From Symsagittifera roscoffensis (taxonomy: Eukaryota; Xenacoelomorpha; Acoela; Convolutidae), in assembly GCF_963678635.1 (NCBI RefSeq), contig NC_087068.1, positions 21,479,029 to 21,543,028 on the forward strand: a stretch of DNA of 64,000 nt. Direction: 5' to 3'. Within the stretch, counting starts at the first letter, position 1. Each line of letters starts with the position of its first letter. The position numbers and the translations under genes were made by a program. Under the pieces are notes generated by a model. That model was not told the origin of the DNA and made no database searches. It worked only from the letters and a program-made list of their open reading frames with translations. Below are positions 45,381 to 57,438 of this stretch, one piece after another.

Positions 45381-45960
45381 GGCCGGACGGTTTAGCGGGC
45401 AATAACTAAGCCGACGTTGCAAGTCGGTATGCTCCGCGGGAACGCCTCCCGCTGGTGCAGTCATTGTTTACAGTTTTAACAATTTTAACCATGAAAATTG
45501 GTGGAGCAAACTGTATGCCAAACAAAAAATCGAAAACAGAATTAAGCATAAAATTATCTATCTACTAAATTGATAGTTTTTTGATCCTCAAATGTGTTTC
45601 AATTTTTTATATATATTCTATAAAATTAAATGAACGATTCTCGTTTTTCGCTTACATAGCTGTTTTGCCTGATTACGGCGTCTAACTTAAGCAAGATCGA
45701 GACTGGATCATTTAATTTTATAGAATATAAATAAAAGTTTGAAGCAATTTTGAGGATTAAAAAACTATCAATTTACTAGATAGATAATTTTGTGCTGATT
45801 TTTTCTTTCGATTTATTATTTGGCATACAGTTTGCTCCACCAATTTTTAGTGTTAAAATTGTTAAAACTGTAAGCAATGACTACACAAGCGGGAGGCGTT
45901 CCCGCGGAGCGTAGCGACGAGCAACGTTGGGTTATTTATTGCCCGCTAAACCGTCCGGCC
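45381..45960. mobile_element. 580-bp hairpin element at the palindrome apex
   Basis: Begins GGCCGGACGGTTTAGCGGGC and ends with its exact complement. Arms of about 250 bp stay paired inward past GCGGGAACGCCTCCCGC and ATTGGTGGAGCAAACTGTAT, with a loop near 45630-45710. The GC-rich ends contrast with AT-rich surroundings. No coding potential. Confidence 0.8.
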
Positions 45961-47840
45961 AAGCCTCTATGATTCCTAGGACTCGAAATGATTTTTCTTT
46001 CTCGGAATACTGACTGCAAGCTTGATGTAAAACAACAAATCGGGATAAAAACTTTTATATGATTCGTATGATTCTATTTGTATGATTCTATTTAAAGATT
46101 TTTGTGTCGTGCAACTCAAAGCATTGCGTGTGTCTTACTACAAAGCCTTTGTGTGGAAAATAGAAACTCAGTTTTGTGGAAATGCTGAGCAGACGAATAG
46201 TCTCGACCGTCAAAAACGTGAAAACATTATATAGGGGTTTATCGCAAAATAGTTTTTTCTTTTAGCAGTTTCTTTTTGAAGAAAACTTATAAGTTAACTT
46301 GAAACTCAGATAAAAAAAACCTAACATATGTGTTAAGATTTCTTGAGAAAAAAGCTAGCCTGATTGAAACCTAATCAAAAAACTAAACGATCTCCTCAAG
46401 CAGCAGGACACTGATTTTGTACTTCCTAAATTTTGAGAAAAAAAACGTTTTCTCTGGGAAATACAGTCGCCTAATGCATTTAAAAGAACTAGTCTTTTTT
46501 TAGAGTAACCTGGAATGACTAAAAACGTCACCCAGCGTAAGGTAAAAAAAACATATTCAATATCATTAACAGTTTGAAATGAGGATATAACTGAAAAAAG
46601 TGTGTTGTAAAACAAAAAATAATTATTAGCCAGCCATGACATCATTTCTATGGGTAAAAATTCCTTTCTAAAGATAGATTGAAACGAAAATTAAAAGTTT
46701 TCTCAAATTGATGCAAAAACACTCCGTGTTTAAATATAAAGCAGTACTTACTCTTCAATTTTTCAAAACATGTTAAAAAAATGTTAAAAAAAGCTTTTAA
46801 AATTGATGCAAAAAAACTTAATAGACACTTTAACCTCAGGCAAAAGCTATTGTATCCTCCTCAGTTGCATGCAAATTTTTTTTTTCTGATCCTCAAAAAA
46901 AATGCAAAAACCGAGAAAAAATAATGTTTTGAACATACATTCAAATGTGTCTCAGATTTTTGAAGTTCATAAGCGAATTCTTCAAGTTTTCATGAATACT
47001 ATTATAATTAAACACATAAACACACACGCAATTTCATGCGTGAAATCTGTTAAACGTATTGTACCTAAATTGTATCTGTAGCAAAAATTTTGAGTCTTCA
47101 AGTCATTTTAGCAAAAAAATTTGGAGTTTAAAGAAGTTCTATTTATTTAACAATTATACCTCTCAAATGTTTTGGTTAGACGCAGAAGAAGAAAAAATCG
47201 ATAAAACTACACAAACACAGATAGACCCAGATGAATACATATAAACGAAAAAATGCGAAAAGATAGCATACAAGTAAACTTACACTACTAAATACGCAAA
47301 CAAAGCAACCGGTAGACAAAAGTAGAGCTGTAGTATCTGCTGCATGGACGCCCATGTAAAGTATCTTGTGCAAAACTCTGAACTTTTTCAGCCAAATAAA
47401 TGATCAATAAGAGGAAGTTTGGGCTACATTTTTACTTCTAGCTGTAGATGATGGTCTGAAATTGCCTTAGTTCAGCACGTACAAGAATACACAAAGAAAA
47501 ATACATGAGACGCAACATACATTAAAAAAGCACCCACACAAAAAAACGTCGAAATAGTTATGATCACATACGTGAAAAAAAATCACACCTTCACATTAAT
47601 TATCTGGTATGTATTTTACATTGATAAATTTTAGTAAGTAATTTTTGTTAGTAATTAATTCTATTTCAGTTTTTACGTATTAGACGTTATTGGAAGCACA
47701 TGACAAAAAACATCTGTAAACTAATTTCTAAACAAACAGAACTACATAACTACCAAAGCACATATGTAAACACAAACATACAAACCTTGTTAACCCATAC
47801 ACAAGTATCGGGTACTTTTTGTACTTATACACCATCTAGA
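45961..47840 (-). repeat. Inner right arm of the palindrome
   Basis: Inverted partner of the left inner arm. At about 46195 it jumps from the 42770 region to the 41680 region, so about 1.1 kb of arm is missing here. Confidence 0.7.
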
Positions 47841-49740
47841 ACTTTTTTCAGGATGTTTCTTACATCTTATGTTTAAAATTAACTTTTTTGAAAGTTTTTT
47901 TTGATTATAGACACTTTTTTCTTCAAAATAAAGTCTCAAAAAACAATAGTTTCCAAGATAGCAAGAAGATGTGGCTTTTTTTGTATGACTCATGTATCCT
48001 ATGTTGAAGAAGAATTTTTTAAATTTGTTTTCTGACTCTAAACATATTTTGTTTTCATAATCAAAGATCAAAAGTCGATTGTTTCCGACATAGTAAGATG
48101 ATGTGACTTTTAAAAAACTTCGGTTGTTTTTTGATTTCAAACAATTTTTGTCTTCATACTAAAGTCTCACCGGTCAATAATTTCCGAAAAAGCTTGATCA
48201 TTTTGCTTTTCCTGGATGAAGATCAAAGTTTCTTTAAAGTTGTTTTTTGATTATAAACACCTTTTCTCTTCAAAATCAAGTCCTAAAGAACGATTGTTTC
48301 CAAAATAGCAAGGAGATGTGAATTTCTCTGGATGACTCATACATCCTATCATGAAGAAGATTTTTTTAAGTTGTTTTCTGACTCTAAACAACTTTTTGTT
48401 TTTGTAAGCAAGTATCAAAAACCGATAGGTTTCGAGATAGCAAGATGATGTAGCTTTCTCTGGATGACTCATACATCCTATGATGAAGATGAATTTTTTA
48501 GTTATTTTCTGATTCGAAACAACTTTTGTTTTCATAATCAAGCATCAAAAGTAGATAGTTTCCGAGATAGCATGATGATGTAGCTTTTTCTGGATGACTC
48601 ATATATCTTATCATAGATTAACTTTTTTTTCAGTTGTTTTTTGTTTCTAACATTTTTGTCTTGAAATTTAAGTCTCACAATTCAATTAATTCCGAGAGAG
48701 CTTGATGATGTAGCTTTTTCTCGATAACTCATACATCCTATGATTGTCACTTAATTATTTTCAGTTGTTTTTTGATTCTTAGCAATTTTTGTCTGCCAAA
48801 TCATGTCTCAAAGTCAACAGTTTCCCAGACAGCATGATGATGTAGCTTTTTCTGGATGACTCATACATCCTATGATGAAATATATTTTTTTGAAAGTTTT
48901 TTTTCAATCTAAACAACTTTTGTCTTCATAATTATGTCTCACAATTCGATGGTTTCCGAGATTGCAAGATGATGAAGCTTTTTCTCGATGAATCATACAT
49001 TCTATGAAGAAGATAAAACAACTTTCAGTTGTTTTTTGAGTCTTAACAGTTTATGTCTTCAAAAAAAGTCTCACAATTCGATAGTTTCCGAAATAGCATC
49101 GTGCTTTTGCTTTTTCTGGATGACTCATACATCCTATGAGGAAGAACAAAGTTTTTTCAAAGTTTTTTTTTTATTATAAACGCTTTTTCTTTTCAAAATC
49201 AAGTGTCAAAATTCAATATTTTCCAAGATAGCAAGAAGATGTAGCTTTTTCTGGATGACCCACATATCCTATGTTGAAGATTTTTTTTCAGTTGTTTTTT
49301 GATTCTAAGCAAATTTTGTCTGCATAATCATGTCTCAAAAGTCAATAGTTTTCGAGATAGCAAGATGATGTAGCTTTTTCTGGTTTAATCATACATTTTT
49401 TGATTCGAGTTTTCAATTTTAAACATTTTATGTCTTTTAATTCAAGGATTCTTTAGATAGCATGACAATATAGCTTGATTTGGATGAATCATACACTCTA
49501 TTGTGACTACTAAGAAGTTTCAAAGGTTGTTTTTTTGTAAACAACTTTTGTCCTCATAGGTATGTTACAAAAGTCATTAATTTCCGGATAACTTGGAGAT
49601 CTATATGATTCATTGTTGTTTTTCGACTCTAAATACTTTGAACTTCATAAGTAGAACCAGAAATAGAACGGTTTTTGAGATGAAGTGTTAATCAATATTC
49701 AATAGATGACTCGTACATCTTATGATAAAAAATGATCAAG
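47840..49740 (-). repeat. Satellite array, ~132-bp monomer (right arm)
   Basis: About 14 monomers in the complementary orientation (GGATGACTCATACATCC). Roughly half the length of the left array. Confidence 0.88.
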
Positions 49741-49947
49741 TTCAGTTTTCAAGGTTAAATTTCAATTCAAAATGATTTTTATTAATGAGTATGTACAAAT
49801 TTTAAAATTTTTGAATTTTTTTGGGGATGTATTAGCCGGGTCTGAATGACTCCTATATCTTAAAATGAAGGTTAACATTCCAATTTTTTGCGAGTTGATT
49901 TTGCGATGTTTAGACTGGCCGTGCAATCAGAACACTAATGTTATTAT

Positions 49948-51320
49948 TTAGAGAAAAAAATCGAAATTATCGTTTGCAAAGTTGTGTCTAATTGGGTGTC
50001 TTTTTTTATTAAGTGGTCGTTTTTTAGTTATTGGTCTGTTTGTTTGATAGTCCATTCGTGAGTTTATTGGAACGAAGGATGGTTTGACTGTTGATTGTGA
50101 TGTTGTTGGTGGAAAAGGAGTATTGTTTTTGTTGTGTGGTGATGTAACTCTTGGATGTATAAGAGAGATATTTTGCTGTGTCGTTCCAGGTAGTGTTTTG
50201 ACTTTTTCTTGCTTATAGTTGGATATATTTAGTAATAAATGGGATTCCAACTATATTGTGTTTAATGTCTGTTATATGGAAGAGTTTTTTGATAATCCAT
50301 ATGGGAGTATTTTGAGACAACGGATGGTTTGACTGTTGATTGCAGTGTTGTTTGTGGGAAGGAATTTTTTTTGTTTTGTGGTGTTGTGAGTGCTGGATGA
50401 ATTGACGAAGTTTTGGTTCAACTATTTCCTTTATTAGAAATTGCGCTGGCGTTTGGATATCTTGTTGTGTTAGATTTCTGGTTCTGTTATGGGTGTTTTG
50501 TGTGTTTATAAATGTTGAGTATAAACTGTTGTTGCTTGTCCTGTCATCAAACAATGTGTTATAGTTTCGAGGTGTGTTATCAGTTGTGATTTGAGTTTTA
50601 CTTTTAGGTAGTCTCTGTGTACTGAAATGATTGCAATTGCTGCACTTGAGATATTATTTGGGATGTTATAAAGTAATACATCAGACAAATAAGGCTCCCA
50701 TACATAATTTGTTTCATCTGCCAATATTGTTTCGTCCTTTGTTTGTGGTCTTAAATTTTTTGTTGCTTGTGAAGTTGTTGCTTTGTTGCTAGATTTAAAT
50801 TGTGTAAAAACAGTCTATAAAGAATCACGTTGAGATTCTTTGAAGATCAATTTTTTTTATGGTGGTTTTTCAATCTCAGTGAGTGTTTCACGAGTTCAGT
50901 CTGAAATCGCGAAAAAGGTTTACTTTGCGTCTTACTATTGCGTGTCGAGTTGTTTGTGTTGGGGATACATAAATTGATTAATTTGTTTCAAATATAGAAA
51001 AATAACTATGAGCGATGGAGAAAACATCATTTGTGAAAATTGAGTTTGCATTTTGTGTGTTTTGCTGTTAAATATTTTTGATATATTCTACGAAAACTTT
51101 TGAGAAATCTAATTTTATATCGTCCTTTTGTAATCGGCGTGGTGGTTGTTGTGATGATTGTGGTGGTAAGATTTCGATAATAAAAATTCCGTAATGTGAA
51201 GTGATGTTAATGATGTCTGAAAGGTAGGGATCGAGTACTTGTCTTCTGATTTTTACTTCAGGAAATTCTTTTTTACACAAATATTTCCTCTTTGGAACAA
51301 ATTCACAATTAGATCATGAC
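49948..51320 (-). pseudogene. Strand-biased coding-like region with two related PYLSD blocks
   Basis: The plus strand is rich in T and G and poor in C, so the minus strand is A/C-rich and reads Asn-, Gln-, Thr- and Pro-rich protein. Open stretches: 51313-51068 (RQVLDPYLSDIINITSHYGI), about 50810-50506 (NYVWEPYLSDVLLYNIPNN), 50554-50213 and 50250-49948. The first two share PYLSD followed by a hydrophobic strand and a lysine-rich helix-like part, as if duplicated. The last two contain a ~100-bp repeat about 245 bp apart. Frames are interrupted and no ATG-led gene is complete. Probably a decayed mobile or viral-type gene; family not recognised. Confidence 0.45.
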
Positions 51321-54277
51321 AAAATTGTTCTTGTCCTCTAGCGGGATCGCTTTGTGGATAAGTAAGGAAGTAAAGGATTGAGTCATTGTAAAATTATCAT
51401 CGTGTTGAACCACATTTTGTTCGGGGTTACAGTTAGTGTGTAACATTCAATATGTCGTATTGGTTGATTATAATTGTAGAGTCTTACTGGTTTGCAATTT
51501 TTTGAAATTTTTATTTTGCGTTTGCCTTCTATGGATGATGCTGTTGTGGCTTCTCATTCTGAAAATTATCTTTGATTTTCCACTGTTTTTTTTTTCTTGG
51601 AAAAAATTTCGAAAGTTTTGAAGTTTTTGTATTGTAGTTGAATCGGATTCTTGTATTCTGTATTGTATTGTAGAAGACTGCGTTTCGTGTTCTGGAAAAT
51701 TTTGATCTAATTAATTGTTTTTGTTTTGTGATCATTGCTTTAATTTTGGTTTGCTCTTTTGATCTGATGGAATCTATCTTTTTTATTCGGTTTAATTAAA
51801 AGATCGTTTCTTTTTTCTTTAATAAAAGAATTACGGAGTTTTATTGTTTGTTTGTTTCCCAAATTATTTTTGACATAGGTGTAAGAATGAGTGTAGATTG
51901 TGGTGTAGATTGTGGTGTAGAATAGGTGTAGATTGTGGTGAAAAGAACGGTTGGAGAGAGAGTATATCAATTCGCTAGAATTATTTGGAACTTTCTCGAG
52001 GGGTTAAGTTTTATCAGAAAAACCTAATCTTTCATAAGGTTTCTTTTTACTTTTACTCGATTCTGAGTAATGACATTTGGCCTGTACTCATATTGTAATT
52101 TCAGATAAGGTACGCCGTCTGTTCGTCACGCTATCTTATTTGCGGCCGGATAGATTCGTGCAACTTCTTAGTCTAATACCAATCTTAATCTTACTCTTAT
52201 ATATCTCCTAGTCTCAAAAGGTCTAGTGTATACTGGTATTTGCGAAACTGGATATCAGGAATTGTTCTAGGAAGAGCAACTGTTTGCTAAGATAAATTTA
52301 TTCTGTTCTGGCTGAAAGTATTAATGTTAGTTATGGATCAGGATTAGTTAATTCTAAGTATTTTTATCAAGATTATAATAGTATTAGAAAAAATGCTTGT
52401 TTAAACTGGTTCCAGTAGGATTGTGGAATCAAGTCTTTTAATATAATGAACTACGCTAATTTTGCAACACAATTCACCGTTTTTTTTTTCTTATTTTACA
52501 TTGTTAGCTTTAATCACTAAAGATTCAAATTATAATTCATCTTATTTGGCCGATTTTTATTTCATCAAAAATCAAAGCTATCGGGAGTTTGATTCGTTGT
52601 ATGTAAAAAAAGCAGTGGTTTTGACATTTTGATGACCTGGGTAAATTATTATTTTAAGTGCTGGCATTATAACAGCGCTTTCGAGCTCATGATGATCCAT
52701 TTGGGACCCAAAAACTTAATTCATTTAGGGTTCACAAATTTAGATTTATGGGTCACAAAAACATTCGAATCATCAATCACGAAAACATGATACTTACAAT
52801 TCAATAGTTTGGTTTATCACATTCTTGTTTTACCATCGCAATTCATTTGTTTTATTTGTTTGCAAGCGTCAATAAATTTGAATTGTTTGATCAAATACCC
52901 CCGAAAACACAATTGGTGTGATAGTTTAATGGGCAAATAAACAAATTTGCAATTGGAAATTAACTAAGTAAATTTATGCAACCGTAAGATGAAAAGACAG
53001 CGAATTTAAGATTCAACGATTTATCCGATTCGGTCACTTAAGTTTATATAAAAGGTCACAAAGTCATTTAGCTAAAATATATATTACCATGATCTTATCA
53101 TAAAACTTCTATTATTTTAGCTTTGTCGAAAAGCTTGAAACTATATGCTTTTGCCGTTTGAGAAGCAATTTAGCGCAAATATGATGAGCTATGTACACGT
53201 GTCTTATTGTGAACTTCTTCAATTTTTTTTCGAATTCTATCTTTATCTCTGCATCCATTTTTGGAAGGTGGACACTATGCTCTGAGGACAAAATCAAACT
53301 TAATTTTTTCGGTGTTTCGGTATACGTTTCAAAAAGGCTCAAAAATTTCATTTTTGGCCTGTTTTCTCGCAGCGAATTTTTCTGTGACAAAACAGAGTCT
53401 TTATAGAGTTTTAGCAAGCTGAAAAAAATCAAAAAAAGTTGTCGTAAAAAGTTGATTTTTTTTCATTTTTCGCCTCTAAACATGACGTTCCATTTCTAAA
53501 ACCATTTCAACAATGTCTTAATGGAAAGAAACCTTAACTGAGCAAAGTAAGTATTCTATAGCCGAATAACACCTAAAACAATTGGGCAATTGAAAAACTC
53601 GAAACTCAAATTCATCATCAAATGTGAGCATGTGGTTGATGTGTAGTTGGCACGCAGTCAATAATTTTTTTTCTGAATATCGAGAAAATTTTTGAGAAAA
53701 AAAAACTGTTTTTCAAAATTTTCTTTCGATTGTTTTTAACTTGGACGATCTTTTATTCAAAAAAAAATCAGTCACCGGGTTTGATAAGCTAACTTTGTAA
53801 GTAATACCCCTTTTCTGCAGCAATTTAGGAATGTCCGTAAAGGCACATTTTTCTTGTATTACGATTGAAAAATCTCGAATAGTTTTCAATTTTGATTTTT
53901 GCATTTTTTTCAATATCTTTTAGAGAATCTGAAGCGTGATTGAATTGATTGAAACTAGTTGTCTTGAAAAACTTTGCCGAGATCATTTTGAAGAGTCTTG
54001 AAGATTTACTCAAGGTAGCAAAGAATCATTTTAAAATTTTATGTGCTGTATGAGGCTTTATTTAGTTATTTACTACTTCTTCAAAATCTTATATGATGAC
54101 TGATGACTCCGCAGCTCAGTAAAAGAATTTGAAACTTTGTTTTCGTGAAATCTTTGTTCTTCAAGATTTTTCAAGATCCTTAAAGATAACAAAGGGCTCA
54201 AGCAGACAAAATCTCAAAGTTCCTAAAAACAATTGTTGTAAATTTTATGAATTCAAACTTTTATGAGCAAATAGAGG
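51321..54277. other. Intergenic DNA beside the coding-like region
   Basis: The strand bias continues to about 51970. A GTGTAGATTGTG minisatellite (about four units) lies at 51890-51940. From 52000 onward there is no supported gene; frames at 53112-53432 and 53713-54013 are AT-driven. Confidence 0.45.
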
Positions 54278-54545
54278 CAGGGGCGGATTTGGGGGGGGGG
54301 ATGTCGGGGGTCCTTGGACGCCTCTATTCAGGGATTCGACCCCCTGCCGGCCCAAAAGATACCCCCTTTGGTACTTTTTAAGAAATCAAATTTTGGCCGA
54401 CTGACCCTAAAACTTTTTTAAGGCGCCTTTGGCGCCAATATATACTAACTTTGAGGGATGAGCGCGCGCCGAAAAAACGCAATTTTTTGGTTAAAATTTT
54501 CTAAAAAAGTCCAAAAACGCCTTTTTTGGACTATATTTCGGAAAA
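54278..54545 (+). mobile_element. Left-end fragment of G/C-rich hAT-like MITE family
   Basis: Begins CAGGGGCGGATTTGGGGG and contains GGCGCCTTTGGCGCCAA, TACTAACTTTGAGGG and GAGCGCGCGCCGAAAAAACG as in the copies at 10525 and 62689. No matching target duplication, so truncated or chimeric. Confidence 0.65.
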
Positions 54546-55369
54546 ATCTTATCTAAATTGTAAAAAAAATGATGTGAAAAAAATCGAAAATTAGTTTGCT
54601 GAAAATTGGCTACCAAATCAAAGAGACCGAAGAAACACCAAAACATTAGTGAAAACAAAACATCTCAGTTTTGTGATATGTGCCATTTATATCAAAAGCA
54701 TATTTTTGACATAATTCAAATTGAAAATCTCTTTGAAGTTCTCTGTTCAGCTCTAGTTTTAGTTTATTTTTAAGTTTTTTAAAAACATGTTTCTGTTAAG
54801 GACTTTTCGGGCTTTCGAATTCAAGCTGCTACTTGGCTCCGATTAAATGTACTCCTTCGTGTGCAACATTTTGACTCACTGGATCCAAATTAAACCTGTA
54901 GTTAGATTTCAAAAACTAATTGCAACTTTTTACTTTTGAAGTTCTCAGTTTAATTCTGGTATTTAATTCATTTTTAAGTTTTATCTGGGATGCTTTTGAA
55001 ATCAAGCTGATGGTTGTCTCCGATAAATGCGCATCAACACTGCGACTCCCTGGCACCAAATAAAACCTTACAATTTGTTTCAAAAACTGTCAAACCGGTT
55101 CTCTAAAACATAATAATTCCACACATTTCGTGTTCATAATTAGAATTTGATCAGTTTTAATGTCCGTTTTTTTTTAGTTCGCTAAAAATCTATGAAACAC
55201 TGCTAAAGGAAGGACCTCATTTAAACAGTGAAAAAATGTCAGAAGATGGTGGAAAATTGATGAAATTGATTGAGCATAACTAAAATAAAATTCTCCTTTC
55301 TTCAAAATTTAGCTTCCGCTTTACTGATTCACATTAAAAAGAAGATTCCAAAGCAAACTACCCGGGTTG

Positions 55370-55506
55370 ACCAAAAATGCTTATGATACAATTCTCATAA
55401 ATGGGAAATTTCTTTTCATACAATTTCATACAATTCCATACGTACAGAAAATTGTATGAAAACTCTATAATAAACATTTTCCCATAAATGGAAATTGTAT
55501 GATAGG
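55370..55506. repeat. Hairpin-like repeat of ATACAATTT units
   Basis: Several CATACAATTT or AAATTGTATGA units in both orientations within about 130 bp, plus two ATAAATGG copies. Possibly a small MITE; no defined ends. Confidence 0.4.
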
Positions 55507-55789
55507 TGTTTTCTCCATAAACCAAAACTTGTTTTTTTTTCTAAATTTATTTTCTAAAAAATTTTGGGTTGTGTTGGCCAAAGACCTTGGTTACTCAAAG
55601 CACCAAAGATTGCACGGTCTTAAATTCACAATGCATAAAAACGATCTGAATTGTCTTCCAGACGTGTTTCACAAATGATTTAACAAAAGTAACAAATTTT
55701 AGATTTTTGGCAAAATTTTTCAGTGATGATTATTTCAAATTTTGAATTTTCAAATTATCAGACATTGATCAAGGCATACATAAAAACGC

Positions 55790-55981
55790 CATACAAAAGA
55801 AAAAAACGCAATTTTTTGGTCAACCTTTTCCAAAAAGAGTCAAAAAACGCCTTTTTGGCCTGTTTTTTATTTGCCTGTTGCCTCGGAAAATGAAATTGTT
55901 CGACCTAAAAAAAAGCCGGCAAAATTTTTCAAAATTTTCCGAAAACTGCCCCCTCTAAAAAAAGTTCTGCGCACGCCACTG
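55790..55981 (+). mobile_element. Right-end fragment of the same MITE family
   Basis: Contains AACGCAATTTTTTGGTCAA and ends CTGCGCACGCCACTG, the inverted form of the CAGTGGCG-type terminus. The 8 bases after it do not match those before 54278. Confidence 0.6.
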
Positions 55982-57235
55982 CTGAAAGTGTATCAGCAGA
56001 ACTGAGAATTTGAATTATTGTCAATTATTGTTGAAATCTTTCTTTTCTCTATCAGACTATCAGCTTGTAACCTTCAGGCGTCTAGAACACAAACTTCGGT
56101 AGAATTCTCTGAGGAACTGTTCCAGATCCACAACTACATTATCCATTCGATCGATACCTTTATTTCAAAATTTTTTGAAAGAGAGCAAATGTATTACATT
56201 TGTCTGATTCAATTTTTTGAGCATCTCCAAAAATCATAGCGTATATAACTTTCGGGATTTTAAGTAGCACTTTTGGCCTGCCCGGGTCTTATGATCTTGG
56301 ATTTTGTAGTGCTAAAAGCTTCTCCCGGTTCACGAATGTTATACATACATCTTTGGTGCAGTTTTTGATTGTCGAAACATTGTATCCAGTAATTGTTTTA
56401 ATCACAAAACTGTGGTTGCTGGTTTGAAATAATGAACCCATTTGCAAAAATCTGTCCTATTATTGATATCGAAAAGCAGAACTTGCGCCTATCAGTCCAA
56501 TAATGTTTGTTGACTACACTTGTAGGAACTCAGGAACTTTGCTAATTTGGAGTCACATGCAGCTATTTTTCTTGAAAGCTTATTTACTTTTTGGAGTGTT
56601 CAGTTATTGTGATTTATCACCCATGCTGGTTCATAGGCGGGACCGCCTGTCATGCTCTTTTGTAACTTTTTAACAGTCTCCTTCGAACGCGGAATCATTT
56701 TCAACAATGTTCTATTCCCAAAGTTAGACGATATAGGTTTCTCTCAGTTGTTATTCTCAAGAAAATCTGCAAAATTTGATGTTTCAAAATTTACAACATT
56801 TGATACCATAGGTTTGATTTTCTATCACTTGATGAAAATTTCAAATAGTACAATGAAAACCTAGTTCCAAGTCTCCGAAAGCTGATTAATCATCGTCTTT
56901 CAAAAATTTTCTTTTGTTGGTTCCTAAGTTTTGTTCAACAACACCTCTTAAAACTCTATTGATAAATTACCAACAGTTACCTGAAACAAAATTGCTCAAA
57001 TATGTCTTGGATATATACAAAATTTTAAGTATTTCAGCTCCTAAACCTCTCAAAACAACGTTGATTTTTTCAATTCTATCAAAAATATTGAGAACACGGC
57101 ATAAAACTAACAAAGTAGGGCAAGCTTGCGCCTAACTTTGTTGTTACTCTTTTTATTATGTTTCAAATCTCAATCCATGTTCATATCAAAGCGAAGCCCT
57201 GAATAATCCGACTGCTCTTTAACGTCTTGAAACAT
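55982..57235. other. Intergenic DNA, no feature supported
   Basis: Open frames at 56018-56239, 56652-56864 and 56914-57135 have no motif, start context or splice support. Confidence 0.45.
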
Positions 57236-57438
57236 CATTACGAGGCCAAACTGTGCACTGGATAGGAGCACAATTTTGTGTCTGTATGTTCCTGGATTCC
57301 AGAGACAAGTCTTTAAACATGTTAAAATTTTGTCGGAACAATCAAAGAGAAGGAAAGAACAAAAAAAGAACAAAGGGAGCGTCCTTGTTGCGGAAACCGC
57401 TCATAATGCACTAAATGCACAGTTTGGCCTCGTAATGA
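57236..57438. mobile_element. Family R MITE, 203 bp, with 22-bp terminal inverted repeats
   Basis: Left end CATTACGAGGCCAAACTGTG and right end CACAGTTTGGCCTCGTAATG are perfect inverted copies extending two further bases inward. The tandem duplication that follows starts inside the left terminus. Confidence 0.75.

Larger units (their letters stand above)
36070..49890. mobile_element. 13.8-kb compound palindrome, foldback-like element
   Basis: The left arm (36070 to about 43000) reappears inverted in the right arm (about 45960-49890). For example, sequence at 36642-36956 is nearly identical to the complement of 48988-49280, 40436-40735 to 47176-47470, and 41460-41510 to 46370-46413. Outer homology fades at 36070 (AATGTTTACCTTC, then GTCATTCAAACC) and 49890. 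Additional inverted (about 43023-44690) and direct (about 44700-45380) copies of the inner arm lie between. Long inverted arms filled with tandem repeats are the hallmark of foldback (FB, Galileo) transposons. No transposase was seen, and no flanking duplication could be fixed. Confidence 0.75.

Noticed and set aside
53112-54013. Two minus frames of 106 and 66 codons
   Set aside because: Lys/Phe-rich, AT-driven, without ATG context, splice sites or recognised motif.
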